Shown: positions 37,948 to 45,972, counted from the first letter of the stretch. The stretch is DNA of 64,000 nucleotides from DATBQN01 sp963799925 (GCA_963799925.1 CAWCYZ010000002.1:930001-994000); one strand, 5' to 3'. Notes: generated by a model not told the origin, from the letters alone. Numbers and translations: made by a program.

Positions 37948-38555
37948 CGGCATCCTCCTCTCTCGCCAGGCGCGCACGGAGCGCCGCCAGGCCGCGCTGG
38001 ATCCGCGACGCCACGGTCGACACCGGCGCTCCCACGACGCCCGCGATCTCCGAGAGCGACATCTCCTCTTGGAATCGAAGCAGCAGGGCCTCGCGATAGA
38101 TCGGCTCGAGCGCCGCGAGCGAGACGGCGACACGGGCAGCGTCCTCGCTCCGCGCGGCGACCTCGAACGGCGAGGGGTCGCCGGCGGGGGGGCAGGCGGG
38201 AAAGCTCTCGTCCTCGCCCGCCGCACTTGCCCCGCGCGCCGTCGAGGCTCGAGACCCGCCGGCGCCGCATCAGGTCGAGCGCCAGGTGGCGCGCGATGGC
38301 GAAAAGCCAGGGCTCGAAGCGCAAGCGGCCGTCGTACTGCCGGCCGCGCTCGAGCACCCGTAGCCAGGTCTCCTGCACCAGGTCCTCGACCGGCTCCCGC
38401 CGCCCGATCAGGTAGACCAGGTAGCGCACGAGCTGCGTCTGGTAGCGCTCGACCAGACCGCCGAGGAGCGCGACGTCACGGGCGCGCAAGCCGCGCGCGA
38501 TCTCCGCCGGCGCGCACTCGACGGGCGCGACGCAAGATGATCGTGGCAGGCTCAT
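37934..38555 (-). CDS. ECF RNA polymerase sigma factor, frameshifted
   Basis: The first part has region 2 (GLVERYQTQLVRYLVYLIG, EDLVQETWLRVLERG, FEPWLFAIARHLALDLMRRRR). Region 4 is in another frame: LEPIYREALLLRFQEEMSLSEIAGVVGAPVSTVASRIQRGLAALR, ending at TGA 37934-37936 (quoted in pieces as LRFQEEMSLSEIA and VSTVASRIQRGL). One extra base in a run of four G at about 38230 explains the break. The likely start is ATG 38555 (MSLPRSSCV). It heads a three-gene operon with its anti-sigma factor. Both halves are well conserved, so an assembly error is the simplest reading. Confidence 0.8.
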
Positions 38556-38679
38556 GGTCTCGGGCGGCATCTGCGGGGTATACGGCGGAGGAGGGGCCGG
38601 ATTACGCAAGGACCGGCCATCGAGCGGCTCGGGGCCTGGGTAGCTTGCACCGCTGAGTGGGTCAGTGGGGTTTGGACAG

Positions 38680-38780
38680 GAGGGCTCGCCGGCCCGAATC
38701 TGCACCGGGCTTACCGACTACTTACCCGAAGGACGGAACGTGCAAGCGCGCGCACCAGTGGTCCCCAAGTGGTCCCCGGG
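38680..38780. repeat. Relic resembling the end of the tRNA-Arg element
   Basis: 38735-38780 matches 46615-46660 at 42 of 46 positions, including the double AGTGGTCCCC motif (38757-38777). The preceding 38680-38715 (CCGAATCTGCACCGGGCTTACC) matches 46389-46412. At 46.4-46.66 kb these two blocks are separated by about 190 bases containing the tRNA fragment; here they are adjacent. Probably a footprint of an older related element or recombination event. Confidence 0.6.
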
Positions 38781-38802
38781 TTGACGAGCGCCGCCCCGGC
38801 CC

Positions 38803-40005
38803 TCAGCTCGACGGGCAGGCGACCGAGGTGAACGCCGGCACGGCGTAGTGCGGAACGCTCCGGTGCAGGCGGTTGAAGTCGAGCGCGTCGGCGAGGTTGT
38901 TCGCCGCCTCGTCGCGGGCGGAGAGGGCGGGCAGATCCCAGCGCCACTCGATCATCTTCAGGATCGAGGTGTGGTCGTAGATCCTCCGGTCGATGACGCC
39001 GGGCGCCGAGAACGGCGAGACGATGATGCACGGCACCCGGAAGCCGCGGAGCGCGAAGGCCGGGTCCACGTCGGGCGCCTCGGTGGGGGGGATGTGATCG
39101 AAGAAGCCGCCCCACTCGTCGAAGTTGATGACCAGGACGGTGTGCGCCCACTTGCGGCCCGTCGTCACCGCGCGGTAGGTCTGGTAGAGCCAGGACTCGC
39201 CGGCGCGGATGTCGCCGTGGGGATGGTCGTCGGAGGAGGTGCCGGCGTCCTCGCCCTTGAGCGGCGGGTCGACGAAGGAGACCTCGGGGAGCTGGCCGGA
39301 GGCGCAGTCGGAGAGGAACTGGTCGTAGCTCTGCGAGATCGAGGTGTACTTCGTCCCCCAGAGGTCGAGGAAGGAGCGGTCGCTGTGGTAGTAGCGCCCG
39401 GAGAGCCCCGCGTCGGAGAGGCGGTCCCAGATCGTCGGCAGGGTCGAGAGCGCGAGCGAGTCGTCCAGCCGGTCGGTGACCGCGGCGTGCTGGTAGATGC
39501 GGTTGGGATAGGTCGGCCCCATGATCGCGGCGAAGTAGCGGCTGCAGACCGTCCAGTCGGGCGCGGCGTGGCCGAGGAACGGCAGGTCGGCCCGGGTGTA
39601 GTAGCCGATGGCGTAGGCGTCGTTCGAGCCGGCGCGCAGCCAGCCGTCACAGAGGCCGCCGTCGTACTCGACGCGGCCACCGTCGTAGGAGTGGTCGGGG
39701 TCGGGGTGAGCGCACCCCTGGAGGTCGGGCGCCAGCCGGTAGGTCGAGAGCGCATTCCCATTGCTGTCGGTATAGACGAGCCCGGCCTGCCGGCCGTCCG
39801 CGCGCGGCAGCCAGCCCAGCAGGTGGTCGAAGGACCGGTTCTCCATCATCGCCACGACGACGTGGTCGATTCCGCTCCTGTCCGGGCGTGGCAGGCGCTT
39901 CGTCTTCCTGGGGGGCGCCCCCCACAGCAGGGACGGCCCCACGGACAGCGAGCCCAGCGCGGCGGCCGAGCCGTAGAGGAATTGACGGCGGGTGAGGTGC
40001 GGCAT
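38803..40005 (-). CDS. Tat-exported phosphoesterase (phospholipase C / AcpA family)
   Basis: A 400-residue enzyme. Twin-arginine signal MPHLTRRQFLYGSAAALGSL. Family motifs: VVVAMMENRSFDHLLGWLP near residues 50-68 (metal site with Glu-Asn), GPTYPNRIY, HPHGDIRAGE, VINFDEWGGFFDHIPP and the end-domain RVPCIIVSPFSAPG...YDHTSILKMIEW. Members cleave phosphate esters such as phosphatidylcholine or act as acid phosphatases. The gene is GC-rich like the chromosome. GGAGGC precedes the ATG. It lies beside the accessory region but looks native; a mature enzyme would act in the periplasm or outside. Confidence 0.88.
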   Translation of the reverse strand: MPHLTRRQFLYGSAAALGSLSVGPSLLWGAPPRKTKRLPRPDRSGIDHVVVAMMENRSFDHLLGWLPRADGRQAGLVYTDSNGNALSTYRLAPDLQGCAHPDPDHSYDGGRVEYDGGLCDGWLRAGSNDAYAIGYYTRADLPFLGHAAPDWTVCSRYFAAIMGPTYPNRIYQHAAVTDRLDDSLALSTLPTIWDRLSDAGLSGRYYHSDRSFLDLWGTKYTSISQSYDQFLSDCASGQLPEVSFVDPPLKGEDAGTSSDDHPHGDIRAGESWLYQTYRAVTTGRKWAHTVLVINFDEWGGFFDHIPPTEAPDVDPAFALRGFRVPCIIVSPFSAPGVIDRRIYDHTSILKMIEWRWDLPALSARDEAANNLADALDFNRLHRSVPHYAVPAFTSVACPSS

Positions 40006-40242
40006 GGGGGTGCCTCCTTACCCGGTTGGAGCCCCGCTCGGGACGCCTTGGAGAGGGGACGAGACTTTGAATCGACGTCCGCGAGCCTGCCCGCGCACCG
40101 GAAGCGCGAGCCGCCGAGGCGAGACTGCAATCGGTGTGCCCCTCGAGAGGCGGCGATCCTGAGAGCGGTCATTCGCGGGCGGCGGAACGCGGAACGCTGG
40201 CCTGCATCGGCGTTGCTAGTAGGTCCTGCTCACCGCGGCCTG

Positions 40243-40305
40243 AAAAGAGGACCGGCGCCATGCGGCGCCGGCTTCAGCTTCCGTCTCCCGGGAGGGAGCG
40301 GACCA
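40243..40305 (-). repeat. Hairpin repeat B, copy 1
   Basis: Read on the minus strand: TGGTCCG, hairpin CTCCC-TCCC-GGGAG, ACGGAAGCTGAAG, hairpin CCGGCGCC-GCAT-GGCGCCGG, then TCCTCTTTT. It matches 53031-53093 at 56 of 63 positions. In the second stem G-C here is A-T in the other copy at the paired position, so pairing is conserved. The T-rich end after a strong hairpin resembles an intrinsic terminator, hinting at a small RNA or a conserved transcript end. Confidence 0.7.
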
Positions 40306-40633
40306 TTAGACGGTCCGCCGATGGCGCCGTCTCGCGCTGGCGCTCAAAGCCCAGGGAAGAGCCTCTATCCGACCCTGAGAGGGAGCGGTCCCGTTGCAGT
40401 GGAAGCTCGACTCGACTGAGGTCTCCGAGGCATGCCGTTGGTGAGCCCCCTTCTGGTCGAACAGCTGCTGAGACTGCCGCCAACAGACCGGTGCAGTGGC
40501 CGCCAGCTTCAGACCGTTTCCATCCGCCGTGATCGGCCTCCGGCACACCTCAACGACGAGCGTGCTTCCTTCCTTGATCGCGGAGCGCGACGGGGAGCGA
40601 GAGAGGCCCACACCGCCTATCGTCGCAACCGGC

Positions 40634-40662
40634 TGGACGATTGACCCTCGGCCGAGTATAAT
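40634..40662 (+). promoter_or_regulatory. Sigma70-type promoter of the cytosine methyltransferase
   Basis: TGGACG (40634-40639), a 17-base spacer, then a consensus TATAAT (40657-40662). Transcription would begin near 40669, about 6 bases before ATG 40675. There is no Shine-Dalgarno sequence in that space, so the mRNA is expected to be leaderless. It is the clearest promoter in the window. Confidence 0.65.
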
Positions 40663-40674
40663 TATTAGGCAACT

Positions 40675-41865
40675 ATGCCAGGTCCATGTATCCTCGACCT
40701 CTTCACCGGCGCCGGCGGCTTTACCCTAGGTGCCTGCCGCGCCGGGTTTTCCATCCCCTTGGCCATTGAGATCGATCCTGATCTCAGCGCTAGCCATTGG
40801 CTGAATTTTCCGCGCATTAAACTATTGCAGGGAGACATCTCGCAGCTCGACCCAGAGCTTTGCCTCCAATTCGCAGGTCTCCCTATTCCGAGCATTGCGG
40901 GTATTATCGGGGGACCACCTTGTCAGGGGTTCAGTGTAATCGGCAAGCGTAATCCACTCGATCCACGCAATTCACTTGTGAGCCATTTCTTTCGATTCGT
41001 TCGCACGATCAAGCCGCATTTTTTTCTCATGGAGAATGTCCCCGGAATCGTAGCCGAGCCATTCTTCTCCTTCTTGCAATATGAGCTAGAGTGCCTCGCG
41101 AACGACTATGTGGTCGTTGGCCCGGTAACGGTTAATTCAGCGGACTACGGGGCAGCTACTCTTCGCAAGCGGGTTCTCATTCTAGGATATAGACCGGAAT
41201 GTGTTGATGCGATTGAAGAAGGCGATCTTAGGCCCGCATCAATCACTCGCGCGACTGTCCGCGATGCGATTTCCGACCTGCCCCCTCTCCAGACCGCGAC
41301 TCCGGCGAGAGACGGCACATACTATGCAACCTATTCGACCGGCTCCAGCTCTACTCATATCAGCCCATACGGCCAACGTGCCCGAGAAGCACCTCAGCGT
41401 GGCCTAGGCTCAAGTTTGGTCCGCAGCCACTTTCGAGCTGGCCACATTTCGGGCTATCAGCCAACATGGCACACGCCATCAGTACACAAGCGCTTCAAAC
41501 ACGTCCTACCTGGAGGTCAAGACGAAATTTCTCGCTTCCCTCGATTGCATTGGGAGAGAGCTTGTCCTACGCTCCGCGCCGGAACGGGAAAGGACCGCGG
41601 CTCCCATCAAGGCATGCGTCCCATCCACCCTGCCGAGAATCGAGTAATTACCGTTCGTGAAGCCGCACGCCTCCAAGGCTTTCCAGATTGGTTCCACTTC
41701 CACAAGACTATTTGGCATAGCTTTCGGATGATCGGCAATAGTGTGTCTCCTTACCTCGCCGAGACAGTCCTTGCACTTATCGCTTCCCGCCTTATAGGAA
41801 GTACTCTCCGAAAACAGGATAATAGCGATAGAACCGACGGTAAGCGTTCAGCTGTTCTTGGCTAA
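40675..41865 (+). CDS. DNA (cytosine-5-)-methyltransferase
   Basis: A 396-residue C5-cytosine methyltransferase. Motif I CILDLFTGAGGFTLGA (5-20), motif IV GGPPCQGFS with catalytic Cys83, motif VI MENVPG (119-124), motif VIII LRKRVLILG, a variable target-recognition region (about 215-310), motif IX TVREAARLQGFP and motif X MIGNSVSP. Composition is less GC-rich than the chromosome, indicating transfer. Its 3' end overlaps the opposing gene by 74 bases. It faces a three-gene operon (glycosylase, GHKL ATPase, Rossmann-like protein), a likely modification-linked defence or repair cassette. The target sequence cannot be read. Confidence 0.92.
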   Translation: MPGPCILDLFTGAGGFTLGACRAGFSIPLAIEIDPDLSASHWLNFPRIKLLQGDISQLDPELCLQFAGLPIPSIAGIIGGPPCQGFSVIGKRNPLDPRNSLVSHFFRFVRTIKPHFFLMENVPGIVAEPFFSFLQYELECLANDYVVVGPVTVNSADYGAATLRKRVLILGYRPECVDAIEEGDLRPASITRATVRDAISDLPPLQTATPARDGTYYATYSTGSSSTHISPYGQRAREAPQRGLGSSLVRSHFRAGHISGYQPTWHTPSVHKRFKHVLPGGQDEISRFPRLHWERACPTLRAGTGKDRGSHQGMRPIHPAENRVITVREAARLQGFPDWFHFHKTIWHSFRMIGNSVSPYLAETVLALIASRLIGSTLRKQDNSDRTDGKRSAVLG

Positions 41866-42757
41866 GCGAAAACTTGTGCTCATCCCTGAACACCGAAGCT
41901 GAAAAGACTCCCTCGAACGGCAACAGCCTATCTAGATAGAGCTTCTCCTTCGCTGTCAGATGCGGCACCTTGATCTCATACTGATCGTCCTCGCCTTCAA
42001 CGCCCCTAAAGTCTAATTCGTCGATGGCGCAGCGCGCCAATTCGTCTCGATCCGTAGCATTGGCTATCATGACACCCACGGAAATCATAGGTGCACCATC
42101 ATTATAGCTAAAGTTGACCAAGGGAAGCGCCTTCTCGTCTCGACCAGCGGCTCGCAGACAATGGCGTATGTGGCGAAGCAGTAATTGCGCCAGCAGTCTT
42201 GGATAACCTTGGATAGATAGTTCTCTGTCAGCGATCGGCCGTGCCGTCAAGTTTGCAAAATAGTGCTGCAATGCCTCTCCGCGACTCAGCTCTCGATCCT
42301 CGCTTGGGTCCCTAAATTTAAGTCGATCACGGTGGGCATTAAGGGTTACTAGAACAATGCTTCCGCTTGGAACACGCTCGCATACTATCTGGATGTCCTC
42401 CCGCGCTGGACCTTCCGGACCAGTATCATAGTCAAGCCACATGACGCACCGCTTTGCGTCGAGGTTCAGGAGAGGAAGTGTTCGCGTTGTCCGCCCCTTA
42501 ACCACTTCGATGCAGGCAAATGGGCGGTTAAACTCTGCTCGGTCTGGAGAGTGCTCCTCGATCGATATGAGATCTGTAAGTCCCAGCACCCTATGGAATA
42601 GGATGAAGTCAACAAACCACATCGATCCAAGCCCGATGTACCGGTACTCACTGACGGGGAAGCGCACCGCCAGACGCTGTAGTAGCTCCACAAAAAGCCT
42701 TCTCTCGACGCTCTTATTTGGGCGCAGAAGGTAGTTGATCTTGTCCGACGAACTCAT
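41792..42757 (-). CDS. Rossmann-like protein of the DNA-modification cassette, function unknown
   Basis: A 321-residue protein I cannot assign firmly. Visible: YIGLGSMWFVDF (40-51), DLISIEEHS (62-70), VMWLDYDTG (105-113) and GSIVLVTLNAHRDRL (132-146). Their order and spacing resemble the beta1 glycine loop, acidic beta2 end and beta4/beta5 strands of a class I methyltransferase-like Rossmann fold, but no catalytic motif of a DNA methylase is seen. The C-terminal half has HLTAKEKLYLDRLLPFEG. It is third in an operon, 3 bases after the GHKL ATPase, and overlaps the methyltransferase 3' end tail to tail. It may be the effector, an SAM-using enzyme or a nuclease partner. Confidence 0.75.
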   Translation of the reverse strand: MSSSDKINYLLRPNKSVERRLFVELLQRLAVRFPVSEYRYIGLGSMWFVDFILFHRVLGLTDLISIEEHSPDRAEFNRPFACIEVVKGRTTRTLPLLNLDAKRCVMWLDYDTGPEGPAREDIQIVCERVPSGSIVLVTLNAHRDRLKFRDPSEDRELSRGEALQHYFANLTARPIADRELSIQGYPRLLAQLLLRHIRHCLRAAGRDEKALPLVNFSYNDGAPMISVGVMIANATDRDELARCAIDELDFRGVEGEDDQYEIKVPHLTAKEKLYLDRLLPFEGVFSASVFRDEHKFSLSQEQLNAYRRFYRYYPVFGEYFL

Positions 42758-42760
42758 CCG

Positions 42761-44044
42761 CTAATCCTCTACCTCATGCCGTAAAAAGTAGTCAAATGTA
42801 GAAGAGCCAACCTGTCGCGCGCTCAACTTTGGGTTACCCAGAGCCTTGGCCGCCTTCTCGACCAAGCCTCGCTCCTTCGGGTACTGAATATTTATGACAT
42901 CAACGGCCTCTCCAATGTGCGGTACTCGCATAGAGGGGCGCAGCTCAAGCCTCTCAACCGGAACAGGCTTCGCGCTACGCTCATACGCGCGCGCACTATC
43001 AAGATCTGCCTTACGCTGATTGGTGTAATCTATGAATGGACGCGTCAGATCCTTCATTTTGACCAACGCACGGCGGTACAGCGGACTCTCCGAATCGATT
43101 TCGCGCTTGGTCGTTGTCCAAGGGAGGCTCGCGGGGGTTTCGGCACGAAATGCCACGATACCAAGAAACCCGTTGTATTGCGGGTGCCAACGTTGGAATC
43201 CTTCATCTCCCCAGACAGTGCGCTCGGATTTGTCAGCAGCCAAGACCACTCGATCATTACACAGAACGTACCAACCGTTGTCCTCGACGCCCATTTGGAT
43301 AGCCTGGGCCGAATCGTCATCGGGCGGCAACGCTGCCATCCCGGCCGACACTTCGACGCGCACATCTCCGTCTGTATAGGCAATCCTTGCGGGCTCGAAG
43401 TCCGAACTCGTGCGAAGAAAGAAGCGGCGTGGCTCAACCGACACATCATTAACCTTCACCCGAAAGCCAGCCTGTAGAAAGATCGTATAGTCGCGAGCTA
43501 TCATACGAGATAGGCCACTTACAAACGCAGCGTCCCCAAATGATTCTCTAACGCCAAGGTTGAGAGAAGATACCTCAACCCGCGTCCCCGGTTTAGGGGC
43601 GACTGGCTCTGCCTGAAGCGGAAAATTCCACGCATCGGCTTGCTCCCACTCGGGCACATTGACCGAAAGCTCGAATGACTCCGTCGTAGTGGACGACCTA
43701 ATTGAGATATCGGAACCGATTTTGAAGATTGCTCTCTTCATACCAATCCCGTATAGCCCAATGGTATGATGGTGTCCGTTGTCGGCGTCGCGCCGACGGC
43801 CGAAGTGGAAGGCATAGTCTTGGGCGTCAGCGATCGAGATGCCTCCGCAGTTGTCCTCAATAACAAAGCTATCGAGCCCAAAGGTAATGGAGGCTTCGAA
43901 TTCTGCAAGCGATGATCCAGTTGACATCCCCCTAGCGCTGTCGATGCTATTGTCAAGCAGGTCGAGAATGCAGTCCTCTAGCGAGATGTCCTTTGTTATC
44001 ATGCGTATGAAGAAAGCTTTTGCGGGAGTCGCGTTGGCTTCCAC
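42761..44044 (-). CDS. GHKL ATPase (MutL/Hsp90/MORC-like) of the DNA-modification cassette
   Basis: A 427-residue protein with the GHKL nucleotide-binding motifs: N-box CILDLLDNSIDSA (25-37, Asn32), G1 box VIEDNCGGIS (61-70, Asp64) and G2 lid IGLYGIGMKRA (95-105). A transducer-like domain follows, with NGFLGIVAFRAE and LPWTTTKREID, whose lysine sits where S5-type transducers contact ATP. ATP-driven dimer closure around DNA is expected by analogy with MutL and MORC. GHKL ATPases linked to bacterial methylase/restriction systems have been described. GTG start overlaps the glycosylase stop by one base; the next gene begins 3 bases after its stop. Confidence 0.85.
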   Translation of the reverse strand: MEANATPAKAFFIRMITKDISLEDCILDLLDNSIDSARGMSTGSSLAEFEASITFGLDSFVIEDNCGGISIADAQDYAFHFGRRRDADNGHHHTIGLYGIGMKRAIFKIGSDISIRSSTTTESFELSVNVPEWEQADAWNFPLQAEPVAPKPGTRVEVSSLNLGVRESFGDAAFVSGLSRMIARDYTIFLQAGFRVKVNDVSVEPRRFFLRTSSDFEPARIAYTDGDVRVEVSAGMAALPPDDDSAQAIQMGVEDNGWYVLCNDRVVLAADKSERTVWGDEGFQRWHPQYNGFLGIVAFRAETPASLPWTTTKREIDSESPLYRRALVKMKDLTRPFIDYTNQRKADLDSARAYERSAKPVPVERLELRPSMRVPHIGEAVDVINIQYPKERGLVEKAAKALGNPKLSARQVGSSTFDYFLRHEVED

Positions 44045-44892
44045 TATCTAGCCTCCTTTTGAGAAGCCTTGGCAAACGTACAATGGCGCCTAATTCCACA
44101 CGCTGAGCAGCGTGGATTAACCGGTCTACACACTGCGCGGCCGTGAAGAATGGAGGCAACATGGAAAGTGTAGCGCAGTTCAGGCGCCACAATGGATTCT
44201 AACGCGGCGTGAGACTGATCAGCCCGCCTGCATCGTATCCAGCCGAGTCGGTATGCAATCCTATGCACGTGTACGTCAACGGGAAGCACTGGATGATTAA
44301 GGGTAAACAGCATCACGCACTTTGCTACCTTGGTGGAGACGCCCGGCAGGCTGGTGAGATACATCTCTGCATCGGCTGCCGCTTTGGGCTTGAGGTGTTC
44401 GAGAGAACAAGAGCCCCAGTCGGAGACCACTCGCGCGAGGAGGCGATGAATCTGGTCGGCTCTAATGTTCCAAAGCCCGGCAGGCCGTAGCACATCTTGT
44501 AGCTGGCGTGCTGGCGCCGACAGGATCAGCTTCCAATCGGCGTAGGTTGCACGTAGCTCTCTAAAGACCCGCTCGGCAGTGTCTGGGGAGGTCTTATTGG
44601 AAAGCAAAATGTAAATCAGGTCGTCAAGGGGGTCCGCGGGGTTACCCAGACGCGATAAAACCTTCCCGGCGCTGATGAGCCGACAGACCTCTGCTACTTC
44701 CGAAGGCCTCGGTAAAAGTGCAACCTGCCATAGCCGGAGGGGGGCGCCTTGGCGCCTTCTGCTGCGCAACGCATTCCGGCCTTGCAGCAGCTCCCCTGAG
44801 CCAGGTAGCGCATCCAGGCCAAGCTCTTCCATGATCTCGAACCTTACCATGCCGGTGCCGATAAGCGCACCGTCACCTAGGCGCTCACCCAA
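44044..44892 (-). CDS. Endonuclease III-like DNA glycosylase with 4Fe-4S cluster
   Basis: A 282-residue HhH-GPD glycosylase. Helix-hairpin-helix LPGVSTKVAKCVML (182-195) with Lys188 at the place of the EndoIII lyase Lys120, catalytic Asp206 in PVLPVDVHVHR, and a canonical C-x6-C-x2-C-x5-C cluster (Cys255, 262, 265, 271). The N-terminal 85 residues are extra and the true start is uncertain (ATG 44892, 44850 or 44832). In the company of a C5-methyltransferase it may repair T:G mismatches from deaminated methylcytosine or attack foreign modified DNA. First gene of the leftward operon, coupled to the ATPase. Confidence 0.85.
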   Translation of the reverse strand: MGERLGDGALIGTGMVRFEIMEELGLDALPGSGELLQGRNALRSRRRQGAPLRLWQVALLPRPSEVAEVCRLISAGKVLSRLGNPADPLDDLIYILLSNKTSPDTAERVFRELRATYADWKLILSAPARQLQDVLRPAGLWNIRADQIHRLLARVVSDWGSCSLEHLKPKAAADAEMYLTSLPGVSTKVAKCVMLFTLNHPVLPVDVHVHRIAYRLGWIRCRRADQSHAALESIVAPELRYTFHVASILHGRAVCRPVNPRCSACGIRRHCTFAKASQKEAR

Positions 44893-45320
44893 CTGGTAGG
44901 CTCAGTCCCCGCGGGCAAGGGAGCCCCAGCAAACGGCGAGACCTTACGCTCGCTGAGCGAGCTTGTTTCTCGGAGCGGAGCCTGTCTTCCTGCCCTCGTC
45001 GCGCCGAGACCTACCGTCGATCTCTTCGTCACTCTCGCGCAGTAGTACCGACCGCGGCGCCCTCCTTCGCCGCCTACTCGGCAGGAAGGATAGGAAATCG
45101 GAAAATGGATTCACTCCCCGACCGGCCCACCTTCTTGTCCTATATACGGCTTACAGTTCACGAGGGCTGCCAGCTAAGTGCCCGCAGGACAGCACTTTGT
45201 GCCTTCCTTCTTGGTCAATGTAGTTACAAGCTTCCCGACTCGAAGGCACCGTTGACCCACCTGAACTTGATGCGCTTCGTTAACCGTTCTCTTGAGCCGA
45301 TCCACTCCTCTACGAGGGGA
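44893..45320. other. Intergenic region upstream of the glycosylase operon
   Basis: About 430 bases, mixed composition, with no supported gene on either strand. It must contain the promoter for the leftward operon, but no good -35/-10 pair was seen. Short frames here lack ribosome binding sites and family features. Confidence 0.4.
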
Positions 45321-45749
45321 TCAGCTTTCACTCTTCGAGGAGGCATCAATGCCTTCACCAAGCCGTAGTACTGACCAAGCCGTAGTACTGGACTCTCTTG
45401 ACGCCCTGAATCTCTTTCCAGGCTCGCATCCTCCAGAGCACATCCTCGTCATCCAGCGTAGCCTTCCGGCATCTTCATCCAGCAAGTACCAGAGGTTCAG
45501 CGCGCAATCGAAGAATCTGTCTGCCCTCTTCTGCCCGATCAGATCCTCGACCGTGCTTCGATGATCCCGGGCGATCCGGTCAATGCGTTGCATGCCAACA
45601 ACAAAATACAAGGAGGGCTCTAATGAATCGTCTGACGGCTCGGGGAGAGCGTCCCGACATTCTTCGACCGATCCTTCGGCCCCCTGGGATTCGCTACCCG
45701 TCTTCGGAACAGTAGGCGATGCTGAGATCTCCATGCGTTGCTTCGCCAA
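45321..45749 (-). CDS. Hypothetical protein next to excisionase
   Basis: A possible 142-residue protein from TTG 45749 (ATG 45734 is an alternative). The middle reads protein-like: YFVVGMQRIDRIARDHRS, DLIGQKRADRFFDCALNLWYLL. The first 45 residues are acidic and low-complexity. No family recognised. It starts one base beyond the excisionase stop in the same direction, so could be its operon partner. The 3' part crosses a 17-bp tandem duplication (45357-45390), which may have altered the C-terminus. Confidence 0.35.
   Translation of the reverse strand: MAKQRMEISASPTVPKTGSESQGAEGSVEECRDALPEPSDDSLEPSLYFVVGMQRIDRIARDHRSTVEDLIGQKRADRFFDCALNLWYLLDEDAGRLRWMTRMCSGGCEPGKRFRASRESSTTAWSVLRLGEGIDASSKSES
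45357..45390. repeat. 17-bp perfect tandem duplication
   Basis: ACCAAGCCGTAGTACTG occurs twice without a gap. Seventeen is not a multiple of three, so a coding frame crossing it would shift; this affects the C-terminus of the hypothetical leftward gene. Confidence 0.7.
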
Positions 45750-45972
45750 CTACCCCGCATTCGCCGAGCTGCCAGGATCTGACGTCGATGTTCTCCGGCG
45801 CGCGTCGAGCCAGGCTTCCAGTTTCGCTCCGACGGTAGCGCACCCGGCGGCCGACCTTGATGTAGATGGGTCCGCCTCCCGTAAGACGCCATGCCTCAAG
45901 AGTGCGAGGAGAAAGACCCAAGAGCTGGGTTGCCTGCTTTTGATCGAGAAGTTGCGAGCGTTCCGTGCCCAT
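45750..45972 (-). CDS. Excisionase/MerR-like helix-turn-helix DNA-binding protein, frameshifted
   Basis: About 74 residues: MGTERSQLLDQKQATQLLG, SPRTLEAWRLTGGGPIYIKVG and RRVRYRRS, then in the next frame KLEAWLDARRRTSTSDPG to TAG at 45750. The layout (HTH with W-R-x-x-G-x-G-P-x-(F/Y)-x-K-x-G-R-x-V-R-Y) is the helix-turn-helix-17/excisionase type found beside integrases. One base shift at about 45835 separates the halves. GGAGG precedes ATG 45972. No matching integrase remains to its left, suggesting a relic of a first mobile element. Confidence 0.65.

Larger units (their letters stand above)
40006..40674. other. Gene-poor junction between chromosome and accessory region
   Basis: About 670 bases without a supported gene. 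Holds hairpin repeat B copy 1 (40243-40305) and the promoter of the methyltransferase (40634-40662). Base composition changes from GC-rich to mixed towards the right, marking the left boundary of foreign DNA somewhere near 40.2-40.6 kb. Confidence 0.55.

Noticed and set aside
38680..38780. Considered as the true left att site of a 14.5-kb island
   Set aside because: It lacks any part of the tRNA-Arg sequence; the only exact att duplicate is at 46470-46514.
40243..40305. Hairpin repeat B considered as a known riboswitch (c-di-GMP, cobalamin, TPP)
   Set aside because: None of the conserved core sequences of these classes is present, and neither copy sits directly before a gene in the right orientation.
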